Source: Aedes albopictus
Taxonomy: Eukaryota > Arthropoda > Insecta > Diptera > Culicidae
Direction: 5' to 3'
Length of the DNA stretch: 64,000 nt
Assembly (NCBI RefSeq): GCF_035046485.1
Contig: NC_085136.1
Coordinates: 224,692,853-224,756,852, forward strand
The notes beneath the pieces are model-generated. The model ran no database searches and had not been told where the DNA came from. It saw only the letters and a program-made list of their open reading frames with translations. Shown here one piece after another: positions 33,110 through 45,219 of the stretch (position 1 is its first letter; each line of letters starts with the position of its first letter). The translations under genes were made by a program, and so were the position numbers.

Positions 33110-33457
33110 AGAATGTTTCATGCTTCTTATTATATTATAATATACATTATTCAACTATATTTTTCACAAATCTCGGAGCGTTTGGTACGGTATGTCCACG
33201 CATCCTTCCTCTCCTGTAGGTTCGAGAAGTGAATCGATGTTAAACGAAAGTTTATGGAAGTCGAATCATTTCAAAGAATCATCTTTGCGGTAAACGTTAC
33301 GCAGTAGGTCTGGCCGCTTTGACGCTTGTGTCATATCTTTAATATGCTGCAAGCATCAATATTGACAAGAAAAATAATTGGGCGTAATCTAACCCGATTA
33401 TTTTCCAGGATGCTTTCTTGTACTGGCTGCGTATGTGTTAGATTAGATTAGATTAGA
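33110..33457. repeat. Spacer with (TTAGA)n microsatellite
   Basis: About five TTAGA units lie at 33437-33463, directly before the periodic repeat block. Nothing else was recognised. Confidence 0.6.
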
Positions 33458-33463
33458 TTAGAT

Positions 33464-33795
33464 CAAAATTTCCTCAAGAAATCCTCCAGGTACTCCTTCA
33501 GGAATTTTTCGAGGTGTTCCTTCAGACATTCCTCCAGCAATTCGCCCAAGATGCCTCCAGAGATTTCTTCCAGGAATTTCTCCACAGATTCCTCCAGAAA
33601 ATCTTGAAGGGATTTCTCCCTGAACTCTTCCAGGAATTCCCCCAGGAATTTCTCGAGGAATTCCGCGAGAAATTCTCCCAGGGAATATTCCACGAACTCC
33701 TCCAGGAAATTGTCCAGATTTTTTTTCCAGAATTTTCTTCAAGAATCCCTGCAGGGATCCATTAATGAATTTCCTCAGAAATTCCTCAACTCACC
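33464..33795. repeat. 12-bp periodic CTCCAGGAATTTC repeat block
   Basis: Imperfect units of TTCCTCCAGGAA. Overlapping artefact frames on both strands translate to Phe-Leu-Gln/Glu-Glu-type periodic text. The block ends at the 28S rRNA fragment. Confidence 0.85.
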
Positions 33796-33832
33796 TGCCG
33801 AATCAATTAGCCCATAAAATGGATGGCGCTTA

Positions 33833-33977
33833 AGTCGTTCGCCTATACATTACCGGTAGCGCACAAGTGGGCAGCGCCTCGATAGCGCGTCTGCCCTTTG
33901 AGACGCCAGCGAGTAGGAGGGTCTGGTGGTGTGCGTTGAAGTGCCTGGCGTTAGCCGACATGGAGGAGCCGCCACTA

Positions 33978-34039
<62 letters not shown>

Positions 34040-34110
34040 AGGTTTCATGTCAACAGCAGTTGAACGCGAATTAGCCAACCCTTATCTCTATGGGAAACCT
34101 GATATATATT
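33833..34110 (+). pseudogene. 28S ribosomal RNA fragment
   Basis: About 280 bp match insect large-subunit rRNA: CGCCTATACATTACCG at the start, then GCGAGTAGGAGGGTCTGG, GATCTTGGTGGTAGTAGCAA, ATTCGAATGAGATCTTGG, GACTGAAGTGGAG and AACAGCAGTTGAACGCG. It is an isolated fragment, with periodic repeat on both sides and several changes at positions that are normally conserved, so it is a dispersed relic and not part of a functional rDNA unit. Confidence 0.88.
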
Positions 34111-34124
34111 AAGCATTTATTCAT

Positions 34125-36787
34125 TAATTCCTGGAGTAGTTCCTTCAGACATACCTCCAGATATTTCTCCAGGAAGCCTCATGTATTTCTCCAAAAATTC
34201 CTCAAATAATTCCTCCAGGAATTCCTCCAGTAACTACTCAAGTCCAGGGATTCCCCCTGAAATATCTTCTAGGAAAAAAAAAATGTTTGAAATGACTGCC
34301 CGAATTCCTCCAGGAATTGCATCATATGGATTTCTCCAGAAAATCCTAAAAGAGTTTCTCACGGAGCTCTTCCAGGAATTTCTCGAGACATTCCTTCATG
34401 GATTCCTCCAGGACATTTTTCATGAATTTCTGCAGGAATTCCTCCAGCAATTCATCCATAAATTTCTTCAGAAACTACTCAAAAATTCCTCCGAAAATTC
34501 GTCGAGGGATTTTCTAAGAAATTTATTGTAGAAGAACTCCAGAAACCCTCCAGAAATTCCATCAGGGATTCCTCCAAAAAATCCTCTAGGATTTTTTGCC
34601 AGAATCCCTCCAGAGAATCCTAAAGGAATGTCTCCCGGAATTTATCCAGGGATTCCACCAAAAATTCCTCGAGGAATTTCTCTGGAATTCTCTTCTGATA
34701 TTTCTTCAGCAATTTTTCCAATGATTCATTAATTAAATTCTCCAGTAATTCCACAAAAAAAAATCCTCAAGAAATTCCTCCAGGTATTCCTTTAGAGATT
34801 CCTCGAGGAGTTACTTCAGACATTTCTCCAGAAATTTCTCCAGGAAGCCTCATTTATTTCTCCAGAAATTCCTCCTGATATTTCTTCTAGGAAAAATCTT
34901 TTAGGAATGTCCGCTAGAATTCCTCCAATATTTCGTTCAGGGATTCCTCCAGGAATTGCCCCACGGATTCTTCCAGAAAATCCTAGAGTAATTTATCACG
35001 GAACTCTTCCAGCAAATTCTCGAGAAATTCCTCCATGGATTCCTCCAGGAAATTCTCCAGGACTTCCTTCAGAAATTTCTCCAGGGATTCCTCCAGAAAA
35101 TCCTCTAGGATTTGTTGCCAGAATTCCTCCAGAGAATCCTAAAGGAATGTCTCCCGGAACTTTTCCAAGAATTCCTCGAGGAATTCCTCCAGGAAATCTT
35201 CAACGGATCCCTCCAGGGATTTATCCAGGATTTTCGCCAGGAATTTTTTCTGGAATTCCTCCAGGGATTCAATAATGATTTTCTTCGAAAATTCCTGAAA
35301 ATTCTGAAGAAATTCCGCCAGATATTCCTTTAGAAATTCTCCCATAAGTTCCTTCAGACATTCCACCAAAAATTCCTCCAAGAAGCCTCTTTCTTTAAAC
35401 AAAAATCTTCCTTCAAAAAAATCCTAAAGGCATGTCTCCCGGAACTCTTCGAGGAATTCCTCGAGGAATTCCGCGAGAAATTCTTCCAGGGAATCCTCCA
35501 CCGAATCCTCCAAGAATTTCTCCTGGATTTTTTCCAGGAATTTCTTCAGAAATTCCTGCAGGGATTTATTAATGAATTTCTTTAGAAATTCCTCGAAGAG
35601 TTCCTTCAGACATTTCTCCGGAAATTTTTCTAGGAAGCCTCATATATTTCTCTAGAAATTTCTCAAAAAAATCCTCCAAGAATTCTTCCAAAGATTTCTT
35701 CTGAAATTTCTTCTAGGAAAACTCTTTTAAGAATATCTGCCAGAATTCCTCCGATATTTCCTCCAGGGATTCCTCCAGGAATTGCGCCATGGATTCCTGT
35801 AGAAAATTCTGAAGGAATATCTCACGGAACTCTTGCAGGATTTCCTCTTGGAATTCCTCAAAAATTCCTCCAAGGACTCCATGAATTGCTTTAGAAATTC
35901 ATCAAAAATTCTTCCAGGGATTTTTCCGAAAAATCCTCCTGGAATTTTTGCCAGAATTCCTCTAGAGAATCCTGAAGAAATGTCTCCCGAAACTTTTCCA
36001 AGAATCCCTCCAGGAATTTCTCCACGGAATCCTCCACGGATTTCTCCCGGAATTCCTCCAGGGTTTTTATCCAGGAACTTCTTCAGGAAGTCTTCCAGGG
36101 GTTCATATATGAATTTCTTCAGAAATCCCATAAAAAAACCCTCCAACAATTCCTCCAGGAATTCCATCAGAAATTTCTCGAGGAGTTCCTTCACACATTC
36201 CTCCAGGAAGCCTCATATATTTTTCCAGAAATTTATCCAATAAATACTACAGGAATTCCTCCAGGGATTCTTCCAGAAAATTTTAAAGGAATTTCTCCCG
36301 GAACTCTTCCAGGAAATCCTCCTGCAATTCCTCGAGAAATTCCTCCAGGGATTCCTCAATGGATTCCTACAAGAAATTCTCCAGGAAATCCTCAATGAAT
36401 TTCTTCAGGAAAGGATAAATCCCATATCCATATTTTTCTTCAAAAATTCCTTAAAAACTATTTTAGTTCCTCCAGAAAATCCTCTAGGAATTTCTGCAAG
36501 AATTACTCCATGGAATCCTAAAGAGTTTTCCTCCAGGAATTCCTCCTCGGATTCCCCCAAATAATCTTAAATCAATTTCTCACGGAACTCCTCCAGGAAT
36601 TCCTCCAAGAATACGTCCATGGAATCCTCCAGAAATACCTTCAGGATTTTATCCAGGAATTCCTCCAGCAAATTCTCTATGAATTTCTGCTAGAATCCCT
36701 CCAATATTTTCGTTAAGGATTTCTAAAGAAAATCCTAAAGGAATTTTTCCCGGAACTTTTCCTGGAATTCCTGCATGGATTCCTCCA
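34125..36787. repeat. 2.7-kb block of 12-bp periodic CTCCAGGAATT repeat
   Basis: Hundreds of imperfect copies of a unit near TTCCTCCAGGAA, itself partly palindromic (TTCCTGGAGGAATTCCTCC forms in both strands). Because the period is a multiple of three, the block keeps long frames open on both strands (up to 155 codons), with Pro-Gly-Ile-Pro-Pro or Phe-Leu-Glu-Glu text. None has a start context or domain supporting a gene. Confidence 0.9.
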
Positions 36788-37350
36788 TTGAGAGAAATTC
36801 AGAGACACATTGTGGCAGGGAACCGAGTTGACTTTGGACTCCGCAGAACTCTACGATCGAACAAAGTTCACCGTCACACGAAGTTAACTATCTACAAAAC
36901 GCTGATTAGACCGGTAGTCCTCTATGGGCACGAAACATGGACCCTACGTGCAGAGGACCAACGCGCCCTTGGAGTTCGAACGGAAGGTGTTGCGTACCAT
37001 CTACGGCGGAGTGCAGATGGAAGACGGAACTTGGAGAAGGCGAATGAACCACGAGCTGCATCAGCTGCAGAGAGAACAATCTTCACACCATCTTCACACC
37101 GCGAACGTCATCAGGATGTCGGATAGCACTCAGACTAAAATAGTTCTTGAGAGTCATCCGGCCGGTACAAAGAGACGTGGTGCACAACGAGCTAGGTGGG
37201 TCGACCAAGTGGAGGACGATCTGCGGGCCCTACGCAGAGTGCGGAACTGGAGACGCACAGCCATGGTGGACCGTGTAGGCTGGAGACGACTCCTATGTAC
37301 AGTAGAGGACACTCAGGCCTTAGTCTGACTGGTAAGGTAAGGTTGTCAAC
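36788..37350 (+). pseudogene. RTE-like LINE, 3' end of ORF2 and tail
   Basis: The frame carries the C-terminal end of a LINE RT protein (KLTIYKTLIRPVVLYGHETW, then FERKVLRTIYGG, RRGAQRARWVDQVEDDLRAL and WRRTAMVDRVGWRRLL). A frameshift lies near 36965. Coding ends at a TGA at 37326-37328, followed by a GGTAAGGTAAGG tail, the short repeat with which RTE-like elements end. The 5' part is absent, and the fragment abuts the periodic repeat. Confidence 0.88.
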
Positions 37351-38376
37351 TTCTGCCAAAAAGTAAGATTTCGATATTGATGTCATTCCTTCACATGGTA
37401 AATGTTAAGCACCTTTAGACCTGCTGATTGTCAGGATTCTAGCTTTTGTCACAAGATTCGGGTTGGTTTGCGGTCTCCAGGCAAGTTTTTCAAGACATCT
37501 GAGGCATTACTTTGACGTCATCAGGTCACGCTTTCAGAGCAATTTTAACATTTTATAAGTAAAATTTAAGTAAGTTTTTCCATATTAAATTTCAATCGCG
37601 ATTCGCATATTGTAGGTATAACAGATCGCGCTAAAATTTCGCACAGTCATTCAGGACCCGAAATAGAACCAAAAAATCTTGATCTAAAAAAACGGCCTCC
37701 ATGATCCACCTCAACATACATACGTGCATACGTTAACATACATACATGTGAAATAGTGGAGGAAAGTTTTTGTTTTCGTCTTTTCATAAACCAAATCGTT
37801 GGTGCAAAAACAATCATCAGACGGCCATCAAACAGTCTGCACTATATGGGGACTTGCTGTACCCGTGCGGTCCAAGATTACCTACACCTATTCACACTTT
37901 CAATTTCTTGCCACCCAACGAACGACTGGAGCCATGAGGTACGCGCAAGCGGAAACCACTTTCATTTTCATTCGATCGATGCGCAAGCAGCTGAGCATCG
38001 GTGCTGGGTGCTCTTCTGCGCATGCTTGCTTATAGTGTCTTCTCGGTTTTGGGCCGGTTACGATAAACGCGATAATGTGGTTAGATAAGGGAGCATTCAT
38101 CGATGGTTGGAAAATGAGCGAGGATTATCGGAATGTTGATGGAGAGAAGAGAGCGTAATGATCGATAGACGACTCTCAATTTTCGGAAGAGCTGAGGGCC
38201 CGATGAATGTGAATGAACAATCTTTCGGAGCAATCCAACATAATGGGTTAAAAGCATTCGATGGATGGTTAAAATGATGTGTTCACAAATGCGTTGTGGT
38301 CAAGCTTCAGTGGTCGAGTGATGAAATTTTTGGCGGTTAGATAGAACAATGTTTGAACTTTGGCTCATTAAAACAT
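37351..38376. other. No gene recognised
   Basis: Contains a CATACATA-type tract near 37718-37748 and overlapping frames at 37756-38100 on both strands without a recognised domain. Confidence 0.45.
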
Positions 38377-40512
38377 ATCCCGAGCAGAAGGGAATAGCAA
38401 CAGCATAATAAAATTTGTTATTTTCGAAAAATAACTGAGTAGCGGAAAGAGTTATTTTCATGTTATTTATATAACATATCCTGTTATAAACTTGTCTGTC
38501 ATAAGCGGCAAAATAACAAAAATTATAACAAAAAAATGTTCCTGGAAGACTTGTTTAATAACATGTTTTGTAAATTTCAATAACAACTTAATAACAGCGA
38601 ATTTTGAAAATATTTTAATAACAAATTTTGATATGAATACGTTATTTATAACAATCTGAAAACAAAATTTGCCTTTTTTTCTGTTGTGAATAGGAACTCC
38701 TCCAAAATCCCATATGCATTCAATGGGATACGCAACAATAGGATCTATTGTTAAATGTTTCATTCATAATTGGGACGCTATTGTTGTCGCAAGCGATTTA
38801 TTATCGAAAACAGAGAGAAACAATAGTTTTCGTTTATTTTCCAAACAACTTACGATGAAAAACTACCGTCGTTTTGAAACCCTTTATTAGGTGGTTCAAT
38901 GTTTATAAGATTAATTTACATTATTACCTCATTGATTGACACATTTATTCAAGAGAATCTAAGTGGGCTCGATGCAGTGAAATCAATAAAAATAAAATAT
39001 CTAAAAATAATCAATGGAGTTCTTGATGACTTATTTTTTTACCATTTTTGTCGAAAATGTGTTTCGTCCTTGAATTCCACCAGTTGATCCAAAATGTTTC
39101 ATAAAATGGCTAACACTCTATTATACTCTCTATTTTCGTATTCATACCTAACTGAAACTGGGACAAAAAACAGGTATATTTTTCAAAGTGCTTTTGAAAC
39201 AAGAGGCTGACAAGTTGGCTCTGTCACAGTTAAAACGTAATGTCAGTATGAAGAGGAACTGATGACAAAATAATATTTTCTCTTACGGTTCCTCACGGAA
39301 TGCTGTGAACAACGAAAACCTCGAATGGTGTAGTTTTGATTGCAAAGCCAGTTATGTTGTAATATAACACTGTCCGACAAAAAAAAACTTTTGCCGTGAT
39401 CAGAGACCCCATTAGTAGGGCATAAAAACGCATGGAAAATGTAGAAAAATGCCATTTTCAAATTTGTTGGAGCACCCCTAGAAACTTTTTGAGATGAGCT
39501 TGAATTTTATTCATTTTTGAAGGTTCGACAAGAGCTTTAGAAATCATCATAAACACATTTGAAATACACTATCTTTAAAATGCAGTTTTGTGCACCGCTG
39601 AAATTTTCACAGGTCTGAGAAGCAACTTTGATAAATAACTAGTCAAAATTTCTACCTATTACGACATTCCGTTTCATTGATACATATCCGCGAAGGCCTA
39701 ACTCTGACTTATATAGTGAAAATCTTTTAGGTTATTTTTATTAATCTAATCCCATACAGCACGCCCATATTCATATCCATTTAAAAAACTTCTATGCGTT
39801 AATGCCGTGAAGCGTCAGTCTTTCGGATACTTCGTACGCCTCGGAATATTGGATGGATTTCTGCTCCAGTAGGAGAAAACGTTTCTTTACAAGTTCTCCA
39901 CTAGGTCACTAGATGTGACGTCCGTTTTCTAGTGGTAATATAATTTTCAGTCTCATCTGGTTTAACTAAGTATGATTCTAGAAAGCTATACGAGAAATTT
40001 TAGGATATGATTACAAAGGATCCACAGGAAGAAAGTTAGATTAATTCATTGAGGGCAACATGAGTATTTTAAGGAAAAACTTTTCCAAATAAATGTAATG
40101 TTCTAATTGCAGTTTTCAAAAAAAAAAAAAAAATTGTCGCTTATGAAAATGAACAAAGTTTATTGTAACATTTGACATCAAATGTTACTTTCATAATCAT
40201 GTTTAAATACCAATAAACTGCGATTTTGAATGCGATGGATTAGGATCACAATTCAGGCAAAATACACTTCGTCTACTTAATTCAAAGAAGTATTTTGTTT
40301 TGATCGAATTTCGAGTCGTGCCCAAATTTAAATATCCATATATCGCATATGGATGAGAATACTTTTCAATGATTTAGTGCGTATCTTAGCAACCATTCCA
40401 GATTGCTTGACCTGGTGGATATCAAGCAGTTTCATGTTCTTAAAAAATTAAATACGATGCGGAAAATATATTCAAATTCCAACGACCTCTGCATTGAAAC
40501 TAATTTGGACTA

Positions 40513-40891
40513 CACTCTTAAAAAATTAGGATTTTACACGTGACGTAAACCATCAACGTACGTAAACATTTCATGACTGAATGGTTCGAGTTGGTTGCAC
40601 AATATGTCAGCAAACCTATCTGACCAGATAGGTAGAAACAGTTTCACATTCATCGTTTGTCTCGCAACTTGATGATTTCGCCGAGAGGTATAGTACGTGC
40701 CTCTCAATCAGCGGATCAGAGTTCGAATCCAGTTCATTATTTTATTTACATGTGTTTTATCTCTCGCTTCGGCTCTAGCGATTGCTAGCTCGATTTTATT
40801 TGTGATAGAAGACGTAAATTTGTGTCAAACGGGCCGCTCCTTTTATGTGCATCCAAGTGAACTTAAATTTACATGATTTTTTCTAAGAGTG
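40513..40891. mobile_element. MITE, CACTCTTA ends, with tRNA-like core
   Basis: Ends CACTCTTAAAAAAT and its complement (CACTCTTAGAAAAAATC at the right), with TA on both sides. The interior includes a tRNA-like segment (CGCCGAGAGGTATAGTACG then GTTCGAATCC, about 40679-40731). No intact cloverleaf was seen, so it is probably a captured SINE head. Confidence 0.75.
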
Positions 40892-40968
40892 TATTTGGAT
40901 TAAATAAATTATATTAACTCGCCTTAGTGCTTCTGGATAGATAATATTTAACACTATATTAACAAATA

Positions 40969-41185
40969 GGGTCCAGGATCATTTAGGCAGGAGCACCTAT
41001 TTTAGGCACTTGCTGCTATAACTCAGTCAATTCCAAACCGATTGACTTGAATTGTTGCACTTGCACATCTAGATAATATGCGTATCTGATCGTGTCTCAA
41101 AAATCAAGTCAATCGGTTCTAAATTGACTGAGTCATAGACACAAGTGCCCAAAATAGGTGATCCTGCCCAAATGGTTCCAGACCC
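40969..41185. mobile_element. 217-bp foldback MITE, GGGTC ends
   Basis: Inverted ends GGGTC, then ATTTAGGCAGGA and CACCTATTTTAGGCACTTG paired with CAAGTGCCCAAAATAGGTG. TA at 40967-40968 and 41186-41187. Arms cover nearly the whole element. Confidence 0.88.
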
Positions 41186-42589
41186 TATGCTGCTGGAACT
41201 TATAAAGCAATTTTACAATCGTGGAGGATATTATTGAGCTTGAAATTAAGATTTTACTGCATGACAAATTCAATTAATTTCATAAAAGTGTCTTCAATGG
41301 TAATGCCCCAACATACACATTCTGTATTGGGAAACTAACTAAAATGTGATGAAAGCAACAGTGCTTGTACGATTACTAATAGTAAATGGAGAGTGTTCTC
41401 ATTTTTGGTTTGCATTTTTTTAGGGTTGTATTGTTTTGAACAGTTGTGAACTCAAACCATGTTTTCTGCGCAATGCCAGCTTCAATTCATTGTATTGAAA
41501 TAAGTTAGTTTTATTCAATAAAGTTATCAATTTTACCACCTTGGTATGGCTAGGAGGTTCTTCGAAACATTAAGTGAATATAATAAACATTTTTTTTGTA
41601 CTGATCGCAAAATATAAATATATGAGATTTTATTTTTATTTTTACACAGGCTTACCACGTTAGTAATTTGAAAGATCGACCGGATTTTCTTCTCGAAAAT
41701 TTGAATTCAATTATTTAGATCATAGGTGTGGCATTTCGAAGTCAAATCAAAGTAAAATAGTTATGTTGTCATGATTAGATAAGGATAGGGGCATGCTTTT
41801 TGTGATTGAATTAAGAGAAAACTTCAAGGATTTGTATTTTATAAGTCATATTTGATTCCTCCCGGATATGTATCAATGAAATGGAATGTCGTAATAGGCT
41901 GAAATTTTGACTAGTTATTTATCAAAGTTGCTACTCAGATCTGTGAAAATTTTAGCGGTGCACAAAATTGCATTTCAAAGATATTGTATTTCAAAAGTGT
42001 TTATGATGATTTCTAAAGCTCGTGTCAAACCTTTAAAAATGAATAAAATTCAAACTCATCTCAAAAAGTTTCTAGGGGTGCTCCAACAGATTTGAAAATG
42101 GCATTTTTCTACATTTTTCATGCGCTTTTATGCCCTACTGATGGGGTCTCTGATCACGGCAAAAGTTTTTTTTTTGTCGAACAGTGTAATTGATCAAATA
42201 TTTGTACAGTCTCAATGACACAATAATAACTGAACTTGAGCTACGACAAAACATGTTATTGAAATGTAATTTAAAGAAAATATACCAAGAGCACGATCAT
42301 AACAAAATAAGATTGCCCAACAGAACATGTTATGGAACGGTGGACTTAATAAGTTAATAATAACAAACCGAGATATGAAAACAGGTTTTGTGATACCGTT
42401 GTTATTATTTTGATATTTTCCTCTGCTCGGGATTGAAGACGTAACAGGAAGGTTTAATGTTAAACAAAAAAGAAAACGGTTGTCCTTCATCTACTAACTT
42501 TGTAGCAGACATGAACATTTCAAACCTGGCCTGTTTTTCATGGGCAGCAAATACAGTAGTCCAGAGGCCTTACTCCTCACCTTCTGTGA

Positions 42590-43872
42590 GTCAGCCGCGT
42601 AGTCGCCGGGTAAGAATAGGACTACTAATCCCAATTCAAGGTGTCAAGCAACCCGTGCCGATGAATGAGTGATCGAGTGGGTGAGAAATATGCTATATCA
42701 TTAACGGAGGCTGTGGAGTACCTGGGCACCGCTCTACAGTATTTCGTCCCTTATCGCATTAATGCAGGGCTTTAGCGTGGTGGACCTCTTTTCCCGTGCA
42801 ACTCGTGGGATTAAACACGAACAATACAAATCGAGGTTGGCGAGGTCTCCGTAGACCGTAGGCTTCCGTCCATTTTTTTTTTTAATTTGTATGGACTGTT
42901 GACTTTGGCCAGACCCCTCTTCCCCAATCCCCACCCTTGAGTTAACGTAGTTTATGGCAGGCCCTTGAAGAGAAGTGAGGAGGTGGGAGCGGGAAGCTGC
43001 GCACGCAGCTCCAGCGTGGGAGATCCGATTCACTCCTCGGCAAGCCAGCCGGTGGTGATAATGGACGGAGTGTGGTTGCTGAGGGCCATCAAGCAAAAAA
43101 AAAGGACTGCCCGTAATCGAGGTGGCTGAGCAGCAGCTTGGCAAGGTCATCGACTTTGCGTCGACGAAGTCCAACATAAGTAAAGACCTGAAAATGGCCC
43201 TTTTGCGACTTTGTAAGTCGATGAACGATGCCAAGCAGGGTCACGTGAGACTCGCGAAGACTGCAGCTGCTGAACCGGTGAAAGTAAAGGTTACGAGTGA
43301 AGGATACTAACCCCGAAGGTCGGCAATCCGGAAGGATGCCAACAGGGAGTTGCGACCGTTGTTAGGCCCTCAGCAACCACAGTGTAGGGCAAAACCAAGG
43401 GGAGGACCCCTTTTGGACGAAGGTCGAGCGGAAGAAGAAGAAGATAAAGCCGCAGGTTGAGGAAGTCAGGGACGTCAAACCAAGGCGTAAAAGAGTAGGT
43501 GCTAGGCGCACGAAAGGCGACGCGCTCGTCATCAAGACCAAACAGTCTAATTACTTGGAAATCTTTGAGGCGATGAGCAGCGACACAAGAGGTGAAAAAC
43601 CTCGACAAGGTCACCGAAATGGAAGAGCTCGTCACGGCACTGCGACAACAGTGCGAGGAGCAGGTTGCCGCCGCCGCAGTTAGGCTGCGGAGGGGGCCGG
43701 CAGGGACACATGTAGCTTTGGTTCAGCTACCTGTGGCAGACGTAGAAAAGTCCGTTAAAGTAGGAAAGATTAAGGTAGGCTGATGCGTATGTCATCTGGC
43801 ATTCCACGAGCCATCGGAGGTTTGCTTTGGGAGTCTGGAACCAGGACACAAGTCATGGGACTGCAAAGGCCC
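42590..43872 (+). pseudogene. R1-clade LINE, plus copy: 5' leader and ORF1 start
   Basis: After a leader of about 0.5 kb, ORF1 fragments occur in shifted frames: 43122-43310 and 43592-43783. The second (EELVTALRQQCEEQVAAAAV, then VALVQLPVADVEKSV) is the same gag-like stretch as on the minus strand at 49775-49590. The text LEPGHKSWDCKGP, the first zinc-knuckle region, lies just before 43872 where the minus-strand copy begins. The frameshifts make it non-functional. The remainder of this copy is probably 49785-51430. Confidence 0.75.
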
Positions 43873-44324
43873 TTTTTTTTCCTTCTAAACCATAGGGGGA
43901 TAATCTGCTCAACAGACACCCTAACAGGAAGGTTAGGGTAGTGTAGGTCTAAGGCCGTCTTCTACAACAAAAGTAAAAGCCGGGACTACTCTCTCCTCGT
44001 ACCCACTAAACCATTCCTATGGTCGCCAAACCCTACGTCTCTCCGGAACCACCAAGAAGGTATTGCTTCAGAGAGGGGCTAGTGCACATCGCACCCTCAA
44101 GGTTAGCTGCGTAGCCTAGCAGCAACGAACATCGATGACTCGCTCTGGAGAGTCCATCACGGTAACATGCTGGCGCTTAGCCAACTTTCCGAGTGGTCCT
44201 CGCCACTCCCTTTGTCCTCGGAAGGCGGGCAGGGTTAATCCCGCCCGCGCCCAACTGCTTTGCAGACATCAAGAACTGATGCCCACGTGCAACCCGATCT
44301 GACCTGCTGAAAGCAAGGGTATCA

Positions 44325-45219
44325 CTACCCTTCAGGCCCTATCAGCTGCACCAGAAGGTTGCTGACAGCAGGGTCTCCACCTGCCCCGACCCTTGCCGGG
44401 GACCCCTTTCCAACCGCGGGCTCGGATCCAACCCAGTAGACCGACGCCACGACAGCACCGCTACCGGGACTTCCTCTCCGCGGCCACTTAATCGCTATAA
44501 GGGTCGATCTCGACCGCAGGGCACCAGTATGACCTACGAAGCCGACTCCGAACCCCTGGATCACCTCTTGTACTGCATCTAGACTAGCCACTCTCCGAGT
44601 CCACGCGACACCTCCTCTGTGGCTCCCAGACGATATGGGTGATAGTCGTTGAAACGGCGTTCCAGCCAAACTCATCCCTACACATCCTCTGGACCAAGTT
44701 GTCCGGGTTTGTGTCCTCCCCGCATGTGGCAAGCATGCGGTCACGCATTGTGCGAAAACGCGGGCACACGAACCAAACGTGTTCCGCCGTTTCCTCTAAA
44801 CCATTGCACACTGGGCATTCGGGAGAATCCGCATGCCCGAAACGGTGTAGATACTGTCGGAAGCAACCATGACCTGTAAGGACCTGTGTCAGGTGGAATG
44901 TAACTTCCCCATGGCGCCTATTAATCCAACTATCTACCCTCGGTATAAACCTATGGGTCCCACGCGCGCTGCCATTTGACCATAGAGGCCATCCTGGCAG
45001 TCCTGCGTATGCCTCTTGTGCCGCGCATTTCGAAGCACTCCATGTCCTCACTGATAAGAATGCTGATAGGCACCATACCAGTAATGACGCAGAGAGCGTC
45101 GTGTGACACGGTACGGTACGCGCTCGCAACCCTCAGGCACATAAGCCTGTAAGTACTTTCCAGCTTCCGTCGGTAGCATTTAGTACTTAGCGCGGTGCCC
45201 CACGCTGCTGGGCCGCCAT
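44325..45219 (-). pseudogene. R1-clade ORF2, C-terminal cysteine domain
   Basis: Coding text of the region downstream of RT, including AQEAYAGLPGWPLW, FHLTQVLTGHGCFRQYLHRF and the cysteine-histidine motif CPVCNGLEETAEHVWFVCPRF in two parts (CPVCNGLEETAEHV, WFVCPRF). It is in shifted frames near 44600 and 45130. It is separated from the RT part by the 1.64-kb insertion. Confidence 0.85.

Larger units (their letters stand above)
39368..42186. mobile_element. 2.8-kb element with TIRs of about 320 bp
   Basis: The terminal sequence CACTGTCCGACAAAAAAAAA and about 320 bp inward are repeated inverted at the right end, sharing CTTTTGCCGTGATCAGAGAC, GGAGCACCCCTAGAAAC, AAATCATCATAAACAC and GGATATGTATCAATGAAA. 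TAA lies on both sides (39365-39367 and 42187-42189). The middle is AT-rich and carries two further MITEs. No transposase frame. Confidence 0.88.
38379..42431. mobile_element. CCCGAGCAGAAG element, long copy containing nested elements
   Basis: Ends CCCGAGCAGAAGG and CCTCTGCTCGGG match the TIR of the MITE at 5811-6290, and AT lies on both sides (38377-38378 and 42432-42433). Subterminal AATAACAAA-type motifs recur as in the short copy. Without the nested 2.8-kb element about 1.2 kb remain, including a diverged Feilai-like tail near 39195-39260. Confidence 0.8.

Noticed and set aside
33833..34110. Functional rDNA unit
   Set aside because: Only about 280 bp of 28S-like sequence with several changes, and satellite-like repeat on both sides.
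35727..36243. Open frames of 136-155 codons on both strands
   Set aside because: They lie wholly in the 12-bp periodic repeat and translate to periodic low-complexity text; the frames stay open only because the period is a multiple of three.
34125..36787. CRISPR-like array
   Set aside because: Units are imperfect and contiguous with no unique spacers, in a eukaryotic context.
40679..40735. Functional tRNA gene
   Set aside because: Only boxes are visible, with no acceptor-stem pairing, and the segment lies in a MITE.
42734..43234. 166-codon minus frame as a gene
   Set aside because: Antisense to the 5' leader and ORF1 start of the plus R1 copy.
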